The notes under the pieces were generated by a model that had not been told where the DNA came from, ran no database searches, and was given only the letters and a program-made list of their open reading frames with translations. A stretch of DNA of 64,000 nt from an uncultured Johnsonella sp. (GTDB lineage Bacteria > Bacillota > Clostridia > Lachnospirales > Lachnospiraceae), in contig CALBCM010000035.1 of assembly GCA_937927235.1 (NCBI GenBank), positions 1 through 64,000 on the forward strand, written 5' to 3'. This document shows, piece after piece, positions 36,605-45,654 of this stretch (position 1 is the stretch's first letter; the number at the start of each line of letters is the position of its first letter). The translations under genes were made by a program, and so were the position numbers.

Positions 36605-37792
36605 ATGAAGTATAAATCATTTTTAATTAAGTATGGGGAAATAGGGGTCAAGGGAAAGAACAGATATAAATTTGAAGATGCACTTATGAAACAGATAAGG
36701 CTCGCCTTAAGAACGATTTCGGGTGAGTTTACTGTAAGCAAAGAGCTTGGAAGAATATATGTGGATGCAGCTAAGGATTATGATGAGGATGAAGTAATTG
36801 CTGCACTTTGCAAAGTTTTCGGCATAGTCGCAGTCTGCCCTGTAGTAAGAATAGAATCAAAGGATTTTGATAATCTTAAGAAATCGGCAGTAGCATACTT
36901 TGACAAGGCTTATCCTGATAAGAGATTGAGCTTTAAGGTTGATACAAGGCGGGCGGATAAAAGCTATGCTAAAACCTCGGAGCAGATCAATGCACTGCTT
37001 GGAGAGGCTATTCTTGAAGCTTTTAATGAGCTCAGAGTGGATGTGCATAAGCCTGAGGTATTATTAAAGGTTGAGATAAGGAATCATATAAATATATATT
37101 CTCTGTCAATCCCGGGTCCGGGAGGAATGCCGGTAGGGACTAACGGCAGAGCGATGCTGCTTTTATCCGGAGGGATAGACTCTCCGGTAGCAGGCTATAT
37201 GATAGCAAAGAGAGGAGTTAAAATAGAAGCGGTGTATTTTCATGCTCCGCCCTATACCTCAGAAAGAGCTAAGCAGAAGGTTATTGAGCTTGCCGGTATC
37301 ACAGCACGCTATGCAGGACCTATAAATTTGAATATAATTAATTTTACGGATATACAATTATACATATATGAGAAATGCCCTCATGAGGAGATAACTATAA
37401 TTATGAGGCGCTATATGATGAAAATTGCGCAGACAATAGCTGAAACTCACGGAGATTTAGCGCTGATAACCGGAGAGAGCGTAGGTCAGGTGGCAAGCCA
37501 GACAGTACATTCTCTTGCAGTCACCGACAATGTATGCAGGATGCCGGTATTCAGACCGCTCATAGGCTTTGATAAACAGGAAATTATAGCTATAGCGCAG
37601 AGGATAGGCACATTTGAAACTTCAATACAGCCTTATGAGGACTGCTGTACAATCTTTGTAGCAAAGCATCCGGTGACTAAGCCTGAGCTTAATCAAATAA
37701 TCGCCTCGGAAGGTCTGCTTGCTGAAAAGATAGATGAGCTTGTAAAAATTGCGATAGCTGGCAAAGAGAGAATTTTATGCGATGCGAAATAA
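36605..37792 (+). CDS. thiI: tRNA 4-thiouridine synthetase ThiI
   Basis: This 395-aa protein has an N-terminal ferredoxin-like/THUMP RNA-binding region (about 1-165) and a PP-loop ATPase with LLLSGGIDSPVAGY near residue 185. It ends without a rhodanese domain, the short form typical of Bacillota, which depends on a separate desulfurase, here probably the preceding gene. Cysteines in YEDCCTIFVAKHP lie near the active site. It makes s4U at position 8 of tRNA and may also serve thiamine synthesis. A weak AAAGG site precedes the ATG. Confidence 0.95.
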   Translation: MKYKSFLIKYGEIGVKGKNRYKFEDALMKQIRLALRTISGEFTVSKELGRIYVDAAKDYDEDEVIAALCKVFGIVAVCPVVRIESKDFDNLKKSAVAYFDKAYPDKRLSFKVDTRRADKSYAKTSEQINALLGEAILEAFNELRVDVHKPEVLLKVEIRNHINIYSLSIPGPGGMPVGTNGRAMLLLSGGIDSPVAGYMIAKRGVKIEAVYFHAPPYTSERAKQKVIELAGITARYAGPINLNIINFTDIQLYIYEKCPHEEITIIMRRYMMKIAQTIAETHGDLALITGESVGQVASQTVHSLAVTDNVCRMPVFRPLIGFDKQEIIAIAQRIGTFETSIQPYEDCCTIFVAKHPVTKPELNQIIASEGLLAEKIDELVKIAIAGKERILCDAK

Positions 37793-37816
37793 CAGAATTT
37801 AATTAATCATATAAAA

Positions 37817-37890
37817 AGGCTGCTGCATTAAAGAAAAGGATTACAAAATTGTGACTCTGTAAATTCTGTTCTTATTGCAGCAGCTTCTAA
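37817..37890 (+). terminator. Hairpin terminator region after thiI
   Basis: GGCTGCTGCA (about 37818-37827) pairs with TGCAGCAGCT (37876-37885) around a long AT-rich loop, followed by TCTAAAAT. It lies between convergent thiI and the HPr-like gene. The right arm is the same sequence as in the dnaJ terminator. Confidence 0.55.
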
Positions 37891-37931
37891 AATAATACAA
37901 ATAAAAAATTTTTATGATTACAAATCATAAA

Positions 37932-38165
37932 TTAATCAACGATGTAGGATTTTAAGGCTTCAACAATCTGCTCTGCTTCATTATCAGCATGTATATTTAA
38001 ATCAATAGGCTTTGAAAGGTCAAGACTGAATATACCCATGATTGATTTAGCATCAATTACATATCTGCCTGAAACTAGGTCAAAATCAACATCAAACTTT
38101 GAAAGGTCATTTACAAATGCTTTAACCTTATCAATGGTGTTTAATGAAATACGAATGGTTTTCAT
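37932..38165 (-). CDS. HPr-family protein without the phospho-histidine
   Basis: This 77-aa protein has the HPr fold pattern, with the regulatory region AKSIMGIFSLDLSKPIDL that in HPr contains Ser46. The N-terminal GIHARPA segment carrying the phosphorylatable His15 is absent; the equivalent region reads VNDLSKFDVDF. It therefore cannot carry phosphate between EI and EII. It could act like Crh, a regulatory HPr relative, or have drifted to another role. I choose ATG at 38165 after AAAGGAGGAA; a longer frame from 38201 lacks a ribosome site. It is divergent from mtaB. Confidence 0.8.
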   Translation of the reverse strand: MKTIRISLNTIDKVKAFVNDLSKFDVDFDLVSGRYVIDAKSIMGIFSLDLSKPIDLNIHADNEAEQIVEALKSYIVD

Positions 38166-38210
38166 AAATATTCCTCCTTTGTGAATGACATTATAATACA
38201 AATATTAGTA

Positions 38211-38227
38211 AAGTGCTTAAAGCACTT
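38211..38227. promoter_or_regulatory. Perfect 17-base palindrome between divergent HPr-like and mtaB genes
   Basis: AAGTGCTT, one central A, AAGCACTT. On the minus strand a TATAAT lies about 20 bases away, so the palindrome overlaps the -35 region of the HPr-like gene. This fits an operator or activator site, but the protein that would bind it is unknown. Confidence 0.55.
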
Positions 38228-38275
38228 ATCTGAATATATCCTACATAGAAATTGAACTAAAGTCAAGGAGATTTT

Positions 38276-39697
38276 ATGAGAAAAGTTGCTTTTCACACGC
38301 TTGGGTGTAAAGTAAATATATACGAAACAGAGGCTATGCAGAGGATTATGAGTGAAGCAGGTTATGAGCTTGTAAATTTTAATGAAAATGCTGATGTATA
38401 TATAATTAATACCTGCTCAGTAACAAATATTGCCGACAGAAAATCACGGCAGATTTTACACAGAGCTAAAAAAGAAAATCCTGATTCCGTGGTAGTAGCT
38501 GCGGGCTGCTATGTACAGTCAGGAGCTGAAAAGATAAAGCAAGACTGCAATATAGATATAATAGTCGGGAATAATAAAAAGAAAGATATAGCCGTAATTA
38601 TAAATAAATATTTTGATGAAGTAATAAAACTAAATAAGCCGGAGCATCAGGTCATTGAAGAAGCCATAAAAGAAAACTCGGATGAGCTTGCTGCTTACAG
38701 CAAAAAATCTGAAAATATCGAAAGAAGGGTTTTGAGCAATGTTATAGATATAAATAAAAGCTGTGAGTATGAAGACTTCGGAGTATCAAAGCTTGGCAGG
38801 CATACAAGAGCCTTCATAAAAGTACAGGATGGCTGCAATCAGTTTTGTACCTACTGTATTATACCTTATACGAGAGGCAGGATAAGGAGCAGGGAGCTTA
38901 AAAGTATTCTGGCTGAGGTAAGCGGACTTGTTAAAAAGGGCTATAAAGAAATGGTGCTTACAGGGATACATCTTTCTTCGTACGGGCTTGATGTGGACAG
39001 AAAGCAGCAGCTGCTGGAGCTTATAAGTGCGGTTGCCGGAATTCCGGGGGTTGAAAGACTGAGAATAGGCTCTTTAGAGCCAAGGATAATCAGCCGGGAA
39101 TTTCTTTCGGGACTGATTCAAATCCCTCAGTTTTGCCCGCATTTTCATCTTTCACTGCAAAGCGGCTGTGACAGTGTGCTTAAGCGCATGAACAGGCAGT
39201 ATAACAGCAGCGATTTTATAAAGGGAGTAAAACTGATAAGAGAGTATTATAGACATCCGGCAATTACTACCGACATTATAGTGGGCTTCCCGGGAGAAAG
39301 TGAGGAAGAATTCAATATAAGCAGAGATTTTGTGAATGAAGTGGGATTTTATGAAATGCATATATTTCCTTTTTCTGTCAGAGAGGGAACTAAGGCGGCA
39401 AAGCTGCCTAATCAGCTGACTCAAAAAGAAAAATCAGTCCGTGCAGCCATACTTGCAAAAATAAATAAAGAAAAGGCTTATGATTTCAGGAAACACTGCC
39501 TTGGGCAATTTGATGAGCTGTTAAGTGAAGAAGTAGTTGAAATTAACGGCAGAAAATATATTTTAGGTCATACTAAGGAATACGTCAAGGCGGCAGTGCC
39601 TTACTTTGCAGAGGGACAAAACAAGCTTATAAAAGGCAGGCTCACCTCATTTTTGACTGAAGAGATACTTTTAATGGAGCCGACAGTTTCGGCTTAA
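38276..39697 (+). CDS. mtaB: tRNA t6A37 methylthiotransferase MtaB
   Basis: This 473-aa radical-SAM enzyme adds a methylthio group to t6A37 of tRNA. It has the N-terminal MTTase domain (TLGCKVNIYETEAM, then ADVYIINTCSVT and AAGCYVQSG with its three cluster cysteines), the radical SAM motif CNQFCTYC near residue 190, and a C-terminal TRAM-like region. The MtaB type is favoured over MiaB and RimO by the GCKVN N-terminus. An AAGGAG site precedes the ATG. Confidence 0.92.
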   Translation: MRKVAFHTLGCKVNIYETEAMQRIMSEAGYELVNFNENADVYIINTCSVTNIADRKSRQILHRAKKENPDSVVVAAGCYVQSGAEKIKQDCNIDIIVGNNKKKDIAVIINKYFDEVIKLNKPEHQVIEEAIKENSDELAAYSKKSENIERRVLSNVIDINKSCEYEDFGVSKLGRHTRAFIKVQDGCNQFCTYCIIPYTRGRIRSRELKSILAEVSGLVKKGYKEMVLTGIHLSSYGLDVDRKQQLLELISAVAGIPGVERLRIGSLEPRIISREFLSGLIQIPQFCPHFHLSLQSGCDSVLKRMNRQYNSSDFIKGVKLIREYYRHPAITTDIIVGFPGESEEEFNISRDFVNEVGFYEMHIFPFSVREGTKAAKLPNQLTQKEKSVRAAILAKINKEKAYDFRKHCLGQFDELLSEEVVEINGRKYILGHTKEYVKAAVPYFAEGQNKLIKGRLTSFLTEEILLMEPTVSA

Positions 39698-39727
39698 GAT
39701 GCTGTTTTTAAAATACCGTATTTAAAG

Positions 39728-39830
39728 TGGTGTTGCAAAATAGCAGATTCAGATAATATATAGTATAGAAAGCAAAAAATATTCAACTATATATTGCAGA
39801 AACGCTGAATTTTGCAACACCATTTTTATT
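39728..39830. terminator. Long inverted-repeat terminator / MITE-like structure
   Basis: Outer arms TGGTGTTGCAAAAT and ATTTTGCAACACCA (14 bases, perfect) enclose about 67 bases that contain a second inverted repeat (AATATATAGT / ACTATATATT). TTTTTATTT follows. It lies between convergent mtaB and the NagZ-type gene, so it can act as a terminator, but the size and nested arms also resemble a miniature inverted-repeat element. Confidence 0.6.
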
Positions 39831-40068
39831 TCCCCAATCCCGCCCCGGCTATACAAACTGTAAAGGGTAGTAAATGTAAAAAGTAAAATTGCCGTTGTAA
39901 ACCTGCTGAGCAATGCATTTTGCTATAAGAGTATGTGCCCGGCATATTAGTCAGTATGGTAACTTTGCTGCTATATAAAAGTGTTTCAAAAATCGAAAAC
40001 CTTTATAAACAGCGGATTTTTACACGCTTTGTATAACCTTGCCAATTAGTATTTTGCATACAATAAAG
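39831..40068. other. Convergent intergenic region without recognised features
   Basis: The rest of the gap between mtaB and the NagZ-type gene holds no open frame of note, no tRNA and no further strong hairpin that I could see. Confidence 0.4.
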
Positions 40069-41391
40069 CTATGAAAGCTTAAGCTTAACTCGTAAAATTC
40101 TTCTGATAGATTCATCTAAGCGTTCTTCAGATAATTTTCCTGTTTGAAAATCTGATAAGAGTGACTGGTAGGCTGAACGAAAATCACCTGCTATCAGAAA
40201 CATGTCTACCCCTGCATTGAAGGCCATTTGAACCGCCTTTTCCGTACTGTAATGCTTATGAATTGCGCCCATGTCCAATGCATCGGTAATAATGATTCCC
40301 TGGTAGCCGTATTCAACTCTTAATATATCGGTAACTATTTTTTTCGATAAGGAAGCCGGCGTATCATCTCCGAGAACATTAGGCAAGGAAATATGCGAAA
40401 TCATTATCATGGCAGCTTGCCTTTTTGCAGCTTCCTTAAAAGGAAAAAGCTCTACATTTTCTAATTCCTCTAAAGTTTTATAGGAAAAGGCATAGTCTTT
40501 ATGGCTGTCTTCCAGTGTTCCGCCATGACCGGGAAAATGCTTGTAGCAGCCAAGCACTCCCTGCTCATTTAAACCGTCTTCGTAGGCTTTTGCCATATTT
40601 GAAACCAGTGAGGGCTCTGAACCGAAGGAGCGGCTTCCGATTATCCGGTTTTTTGGCTCTGTAAGTACGTCGGCATCCGGTGCAAAATTCAGATTAAAAC
40701 CATAATCCTGCAAATAATTTCCGATAGTTGAGCCTGCCTGCTTTGCTTCTGATAAATCATTTGTTTTTCCTATATCCCTCATAGAAGGAGTTTTTGGAAT
40801 TCCAAATCCGCTCGTTCCCTGTAATCTTGCAACTTCTCCTCCTTCTTCATCAGTGGATAGAAATATCGGAAATCCGCTGGTATCCAAGGCTATCTTCTGC
40901 ATGTTCTCAAGCATTGACCTGGTCTGCTCCGGAGTTTCCAGATTCTGAGAAAAATATATCAGCCCTCCTACCGGATATTTTTTAAAGGACTTTCTGCTTT
41001 GCTCTCCTGCCTGTATTACTTTTGAATAGCCTGTTAAAGATTCAGGTGTTACAAAAAACAACTGTGCGACCTTAGCTTCAAGACTCATACTTGCCAGCTG
41101 CTTTTCTATTTGCAGAGATAGTTTATCATCGAGGCTTGCTGTGGCATCAGCAGCGGAAGCCGGTGCAGTTTCGTGTTGAGAGGCAGCCTCATTTTTAAAT
41201 GATGTTGTTTCTATAAGTGCCGCTGTTTCACTTGGATCGTGCTTTTGCTCTAAACGCGCTTCCGGTTTAGAAGAAAGACTGACAGACTTACTTTCATCTA
41301 TATTCTGCTTAGGGGTACAGGAGGAGCAGCTGAGGATTAGCAACAGTAATATATTGGATAAGCAAACAATTAATTTATTTTTAATTTTCAT
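40069..41391 (-). CDS. Glycoside hydrolase family 3 beta-N-acetylhexosaminidase (NagZ-like) lipoprotein
   Basis: This 440-aa protein starts with a signal peptide ending in LILSC, a probable lipobox, then a low-complexity Ser/Ala/Thr linker to about residue 90. The catalytic GH3 domain shows KHFPGHGGTLEDSHKD, the NagZ loop with the acid/base His-Asp pair, and IITDALDMGAI with the nucleophile aspartate. It should be membrane-anchored outside the cell and remove N-acetylglucosamine or muropeptide sugars during wall turnover. Its start overlaps the end of the VWA-lectin gene by 11 bases. Confidence 0.9.
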   Translation of the reverse strand: MKIKNKLIVCLSNILLLLILSCSSCTPKQNIDESKSVSLSSKPEARLEQKHDPSETAALIETTSFKNEAASQHETAPASAADATASLDDKLSLQIEKQLASMSLEAKVAQLFFVTPESLTGYSKVIQAGEQSRKSFKKYPVGGLIYFSQNLETPEQTRSMLENMQKIALDTSGFPIFLSTDEEGGEVARLQGTSGFGIPKTPSMRDIGKTNDLSEAKQAGSTIGNYLQDYGFNLNFAPDADVLTEPKNRIIGSRSFGSEPSLVSNMAKAYEDGLNEQGVLGCYKHFPGHGGTLEDSHKDYAFSYKTLEELENVELFPFKEAAKRQAAMIMISHISLPNVLGDDTPASLSKKIVTDILRVEYGYQGIIITDALDMGAIHKHYSTEKAVQMAFNAGVDMFLIAGDFRSAYQSLLSDFQTGKLSEERLDESIRRILRVKLKLS

Positions 41392-43072
41392 ATTCTATAA
41401 CGTATCCTGTTTTTCCTAAAAAATAGGTGAACTTAGGGTCATGTGCAGGGTCATTCCTTTCGTCATTCCATGACCAGTTACCTTCTACATTCCATAGCAT
41501 TAGATATTTTTCTTCAGTTCCATCTCTGTCATTTCTTGACGGCTCTCCGGGATACCAGGCAGAATACTGATTGAAATCCTCTCCGGTAATCCAATGTCCG
41601 TAGCAATATCCGTTTGTTATCATGGTATAGCCTCCAATCCATACATATTTAAGCCCTGCTCCTTGAGCTATATTAATGATATCATTCATTTCCTGCTGTG
41701 AAGTGATAGTGACCAGATGCCCGCCTTGCTGAATAGCATTTGTATTTGCGTCCATCCAGGATATATCGTTTTTTACAGCCTCATAGCGGTTGTTATGCTG
41801 GGCATGCTGAATGACTTTGCTTGGAGTAAAGCTGCTTTCGTTTTGTACGCCATAATTATCATCCAAAATAATACATGAGGCGGTTCTTTGTGTGTAAGCA
41901 TCTACATTTGTATCTGTGACATATTCCAGGCAGTATAAATCTTTTTGCTCTGTATAAATACTTTGAAGAATCTGCGACATATCATAAAGGTCGTTAATAT
42001 TCCAATAACGTCCGCCCGTGCGGTTTGCAATATCGGTGAGTCCGTAGCTGTCTGCATCTCCTGCACCTATAATATAAAGCGGAACAGAGGAAGAAACGGC
42101 ATAATTTATCACCTCCTGAGCATTGTGCAGGCTGGCATTGTCCTGCCCGTCAGTAAAGACAATAACACATTTTGCTCCGGCCTGCCCGGAGGCGTTTCTA
42201 ATCCCCTCAATACAGGCATCATAAAGAGCTGTATCGCCATAAGCGGATAAACTTGAAATACCGTTGTTTAAAAGGCTGGTATTTTTTGTGTAGGAGCACA
42301 TATACATTACATTGCCTTCAAAAGCCAATAATTCAGCCTGGTCTCCATTTTGGTAATCCAAGCTACTGATAAACTGACTCATGACATTTTGGACTTTAGG
42401 CATGTCCGTACCCATTGAGCCGGATTTATCCGCTATAATATCAATACTAAGCCCTTGATTTCCCTTCAGCTTTTCAATGCGTTTTACTTCTCTTTCTATA
42501 TAAGCTCCGCCCGCTACAGATTCACGAATTGCTGCAGAGGGAGAGTTTAAAATAATAGAGTTTCCGTTCGCATCTATCAGCTGATAATAAATTTTTATCA
42601 AAGGATATTCAGATACGTCGGAAGAAATATACTTCATATTTACAGCCGGATAAGACTTAGCTTTGGACTGCATCCGAGTTTGAAGCCTGTCAAATTCGGA
42701 TTTAGAATCGGCGACTTCAGAAAATTTAGCTATAACTGATTTTTCAGCACTTACAACCTCGTTATCTGTCTTATTGGATTTAATTTTATCTTTACTTTTT
42801 TCAGCTGCAGTTGAATTTTCATCCTTTTTCGCTGATTTTAAACCAGAGCTTGACAAAACCTGTAATAGGCAGAAGGTAACTATTCCCAGAGAGATTGCCA
42901 GTAGCACAGCTAAAGCAGCTGCAAAAGTTTTATTGCGCTCCAATTCAAATATTATTTTTGAAAAAAATCCGGTATTGCTATCGGCTTCGGGCTGAGACAC
43001 CGGTTCACCGCATATATCACAGAAGCTTGCATTTTCATCAAGCAGATTACCGCAATGCTTACAAAAATTCAT
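41381..43072 (-). CDS. Zinc-ribbon, membrane-anchored VWA domain and C-type lectin protein
   Basis: This 563-aa protein begins with a zinc ribbon (FCKHCG, then FCDICG, residues 3-21), followed by one transmembrane helix (about 48-75). A von Willebrand A domain (about 200-375) has the metal site DKSGSMG. The C-terminal 130 residues match a C-type lectin domain (GHLVTITSQQEMNDI, VWIGGY, WYPGEPS, NWSWNDER). The N-terminus should be cytosolic and the VWA/lectin part outside, suggesting adhesion or wall-glycan binding. GGGGGGA precedes the ATG. The zinc-ribbon and membrane segment are shared with the protein at 44337-45611. Confidence 0.88.
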   Translation of the reverse strand: MNFCKHCGNLLDENASFCDICGEPVSQPEADSNTGFFSKIIFELERNKTFAAALAVLLAISLGIVTFCLLQVLSSSGLKSAKKDENSTAAEKSKDKIKSNKTDNEVVSAEKSVIAKFSEVADSKSEFDRLQTRMQSKAKSYPAVNMKYISSDVSEYPLIKIYYQLIDANGNSIILNSPSAAIRESVAGGAYIEREVKRIEKLKGNQGLSIDIIADKSGSMGTDMPKVQNVMSQFISSLDYQNGDQAELLAFEGNVMYMCSYTKNTSLLNNGISSLSAYGDTALYDACIEGIRNASGQAGAKCVIVFTDGQDNASLHNAQEVINYAVSSSVPLYIIGAGDADSYGLTDIANRTGGRYWNINDLYDMSQILQSIYTEQKDLYCLEYVTDTNVDAYTQRTASCIILDDNYGVQNESSFTPSKVIQHAQHNNRYEAVKNDISWMDANTNAIQQGGHLVTITSQQEMNDIINIAQGAGLKYVWIGGYTMITNGYCYGHWITGEDFNQYSAWYPGEPSRNDRDGTEEKYLMLWNVEGNWSWNDERNDPAHDPKFTYFLGKTGYVIEYEN

Positions 43073-43130
43073 AGTATTCCCCCCTAAATCGCTGAATTTC
43101 TTCTATGCAGAACTGTTAAAAATGTTTTAT

Positions 43131-44315
43131 TTAATTTACCTGATATAAATCAAGCAGCAGGGCAGGACAAATACTTTTATTTTCCTGCCAAATGCTCGAA
43201 AGCTGAGCAGGGTCTACCGGATTTGCACCATGTCCGCATTCTATTGTAAGACTGGGGATTTTCATTTTTGAAATTGCCCAATCCTTATAGCCGGCAGGGT
43301 CCAGATTTTGGTAGTTTGAGTCGAGCCTATAGCCGGTTAAGGACTGTACAATCTCCGCAATATGCCGACTTCGTGCCTTTAATTCTCCCTCCTGCTTATA
43401 ATACCAGTAAATTACCTCTCCCTGAGTGTGATAGCTTACGGTTTCGGTAAATTTAAGCCTTCTGGTAAGGTCGGCAAGTGCTCTTGATTCTATCTCAGCC
43501 TCTGCTGCACTGCCCTTATAGTGATCTGCTGAGGGATGCCCTACCTTATCATTATAGCTTTCCCAGTCGGCATCAAAATTGCGGTTTAAATCTACACCCT
43601 GAGAATTTGATTTCCACTGTTGAAGATAAGCTCCCATGTCTGCTGCTTTTTGACTCTCCAATGAATATATACTCTGAACTTTCTGCTTATTTTCAGGCTT
43701 TTGAATCCCGTTCATTCCCAGCTGAGAAATACTTACTCCGTCAGGATTGACCATAGGCGCAAAGTAAACACGGGTTGTGCTCAAAAGCTCAGCAACCTCA
43801 ATCCCCTGGTAGCTTTCATGCTCCTTTGCTTTTTGCAAAAGGTCATGGAGCTGCATCATACAAAGCTGGGAGGTAATATATTCTCTGGCATGAATACCTG
43901 CATTAATCATCAGGCTTTTTGGAGAATCTGCCGAGCCTAATGTAACCAGATAGAGATTGCGCCCGTCAGCAGTTACAGCGATGCTTTGAAGCTGCATCAG
44001 CTCGGGATAAACGGAATTAAGCGTTGTCAGGTCTGCTTCCATATCCTGATAGGTATAAAGCTCACGTGTATTAAAAAGATAATTGACGCTTGCCTCCGGC
44101 ACAGGAGTGCTTAAAGCCGGCTGAGAAGCAGACTCGGCTTCAATCTTGGAGCTTTGATTTACTGCGGCAGCATCGTTTGGTACCAGATTGGTATTGATTT
44201 CTTCTTCAGCCGGAGGAGCTGCTGCAATCGTAGCTTTTTCCTTTTCAGCTTTTCGGCAGGCAGCAAAAGAAATCAGTAATATAGCCGTGACAGCCAGAAT
44301 CAGTATTTTTTTCAT
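43131..44315 (-). CDS. M14-family zinc carboxypeptidase lipoprotein
   Basis: This 394-aa protein has a lipoprotein signal (lipobox FAAC near residue 19), a linker to about residue 80, then an M14 peptidase domain: metal ligands His and Glu in INAGIHAREYI, the MVNPDGV motif, a SYHTQGEVIYW segment with the third His, and the catalytic Glu in TIECGHG. The gamma-D-glutamyl-diamino acid peptidase branch acts on peptidoglycan stem peptides, which fits the NagZ-like neighbour. The specific peptide substrate is not readable from sequence. Confidence 0.9.
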   Translation of the reverse strand: MKKILILAVTAILLISFAACRKAEKEKATIAAAPPAEEEINTNLVPNDAAAVNQSSKIEAESASQPALSTPVPEASVNYLFNTRELYTYQDMEADLTTLNSVYPELMQLQSIAVTADGRNLYLVTLGSADSPKSLMINAGIHAREYITSQLCMMQLHDLLQKAKEHESYQGIEVAELLSTTRVYFAPMVNPDGVSISQLGMNGIQKPENKQKVQSIYSLESQKAADMGAYLQQWKSNSQGVDLNRNFDADWESYNDKVGHPSADHYKGSAAEAEIESRALADLTRRLKFTETVSYHTQGEVIYWYYKQEGELKARSRHIAEIVQSLTGYRLDSNYQNLDPAGYKDWAISKMKIPSLTIECGHGANPVDPAQLSSIWQENKSICPALLLDLYQVN

Positions 44316-44336
44316 TTTAAACCTCAGCTTGTCGCC

Positions 44337-45611
44337 TTATCTTAAGTAATAGGCTAGAGCATACCCCTCCCATTCATTATAGTAAACTTGGTAGAATCCG
44401 TTTTCAGCTGTTGACACATAGGTAACCGCCGCACCTAAGGGAATTTTGCAGACTTCAGCAGCATTGGTAGACGGTGCCGCACGCAGAGTAATCCATTCCT
44501 TACAGTTTACTACATATAATGTTTCAGGATAATACTGCTCGTAGTTTGAGTAAACACCTGGGTCGGCTTCGGAAAGATAGGAAGCTAAAGCATAACCAGT
44601 GCTGCCTAAATAAACCACCTTATAAAAACCGTTGTCTGCGGATTCCAAATAGGATACCGGCTCTCCCAGAGGAATCTGCCGAATTGCAGAAGCCTTTGTT
44701 GAGGGACTGGTACGAAGCGTGATGCTCTCACTGCAATTAACTACATACATAGTTTTAGTATAGGAGGGCGACGAGTATGAGTAAGCAGGTGAACCTCCGG
44801 AGTTGGTTTCGGAAAGATAAGAGGCTAAGGCATAGCCGGTATCGTTGAGGTAGGTTATCTTATAAAAACCGTTTTCAGCTGTTCCAATATAGGATACCGG
44901 TGAACCGAGAGGAATCTGGCGGATTGCGGCAGCCTTAGTTGAAGGGCTGCTGCGGAGCGTAATGTTTTTGCTGCAATTTACCACATACATGGTTTTATAA
45001 TTTGCAGGCTGAGGCTGCTGCGGAGCTGCGGGTTGAGGCTGCTGCAAAGTCGCAGGCTCTGTCTGCATTGCGGCAGAAGTTTCAGCTTCAGTTTCAGGAG
45101 CGGTAGAGGAAGGTGGCAAAGCTTCACTGGAATCTTCAGCTTCGGTAAATTCCTCCGAGTCCCTGGCAGCACGGCTTTTTTTAGGCTTTTTGTCGGCTTT
45201 TTCACTTTCTGCCTCTGTATTTAACGGACTGTCCTCCTGCTTTGAAGCAATGCCCGGCAAAAAATGAACTGCACTGAAAGCAACTGCCCCTATGAGAACA
45301 ATGGACAGTATTATTAAAGCAGCTGCAAATAATTTATTATTTTCAAATTTAGAAATAATTTTGGCAAAAAATCCGGTATCCTCCTCCGAGTCAAACTGAT
45401 ATTGAGAATTTTGAAAAAAGGTTTCATTATCTGCAGTTTCAGGAGCTGCATTAAAATCGTTATTAAAATAATTATTGCTCTGTTCTGCGGGAATATCCGC
45501 ATTATTTCTGTAGTCTGACTGCGGGCTGCTGTCCCTTGCTGGCGTTCCGCATACATCACAGAAATTTGCATTTTCACTAAGCCGATTTCCACAATTCTTG
45601 CAAAAACTCAT
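44337..45611 (-). CDS. Zinc-ribbon, membrane-anchored protein with three bacterial SH3 domains
   Basis: This 424-aa protein begins with a zinc ribbon (FCKNCG and FCDVCG), then an acidic linker, a transmembrane helix (about 95-117), a Pro/Gln/Glu-rich spacer, and three SH3_3 repeats of about 65 residues beginning YVVNCS-type strands (ITLRSSPSTKAAAIRQIPLG and close copies, near residues 210, 290 and 360). Bacterial SH3 domains usually bind wall peptides. The layout inside-outside parallels the VWA-lectin protein two genes on, and the zinc-ribbon/membrane parts are clearly paralogous. GGGGGAAAA precedes the ATG. Confidence 0.87.
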   Translation of the reverse strand: MSFCKNCGNRLSENANFCDVCGTPARDSSPQSDYRNNADIPAEQSNNYFNNDFNAAPETADNETFFQNSQYQFDSEEDTGFFAKIISKFENNKLFAAALIILSIVLIGAVAFSAVHFLPGIASKQEDSPLNTEAESEKADKKPKKSRAARDSEEFTEAEDSSEALPPSSTAPETEAETSAAMQTEPATLQQPQPAAPQQPQPANYKTMYVVNCSKNITLRSSPSTKAAAIRQIPLGSPVSYIGTAENGFYKITYLNDTGYALASYLSETNSGGSPAYSYSSPSYTKTMYVVNCSESITLRTSPSTKASAIRQIPLGEPVSYLESADNGFYKVVYLGSTGYALASYLSEADPGVYSNYEQYYPETLYVVNCKEWITLRAAPSTNAAEVCKIPLGAAVTYVSTAENGFYQVYYNEWEGYALAYYLR

Positions 45612-45654
45612 ATTTTCCCCCTTGACTTATGCATGATATAATAATCTGTCTGTT

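Noticed and set aside
44337..45611. SH3 protein as a secreted lysin
   Set aside because: There is no catalytic domain, only three SH3 repeats behind a zinc ribbon and a membrane helix.
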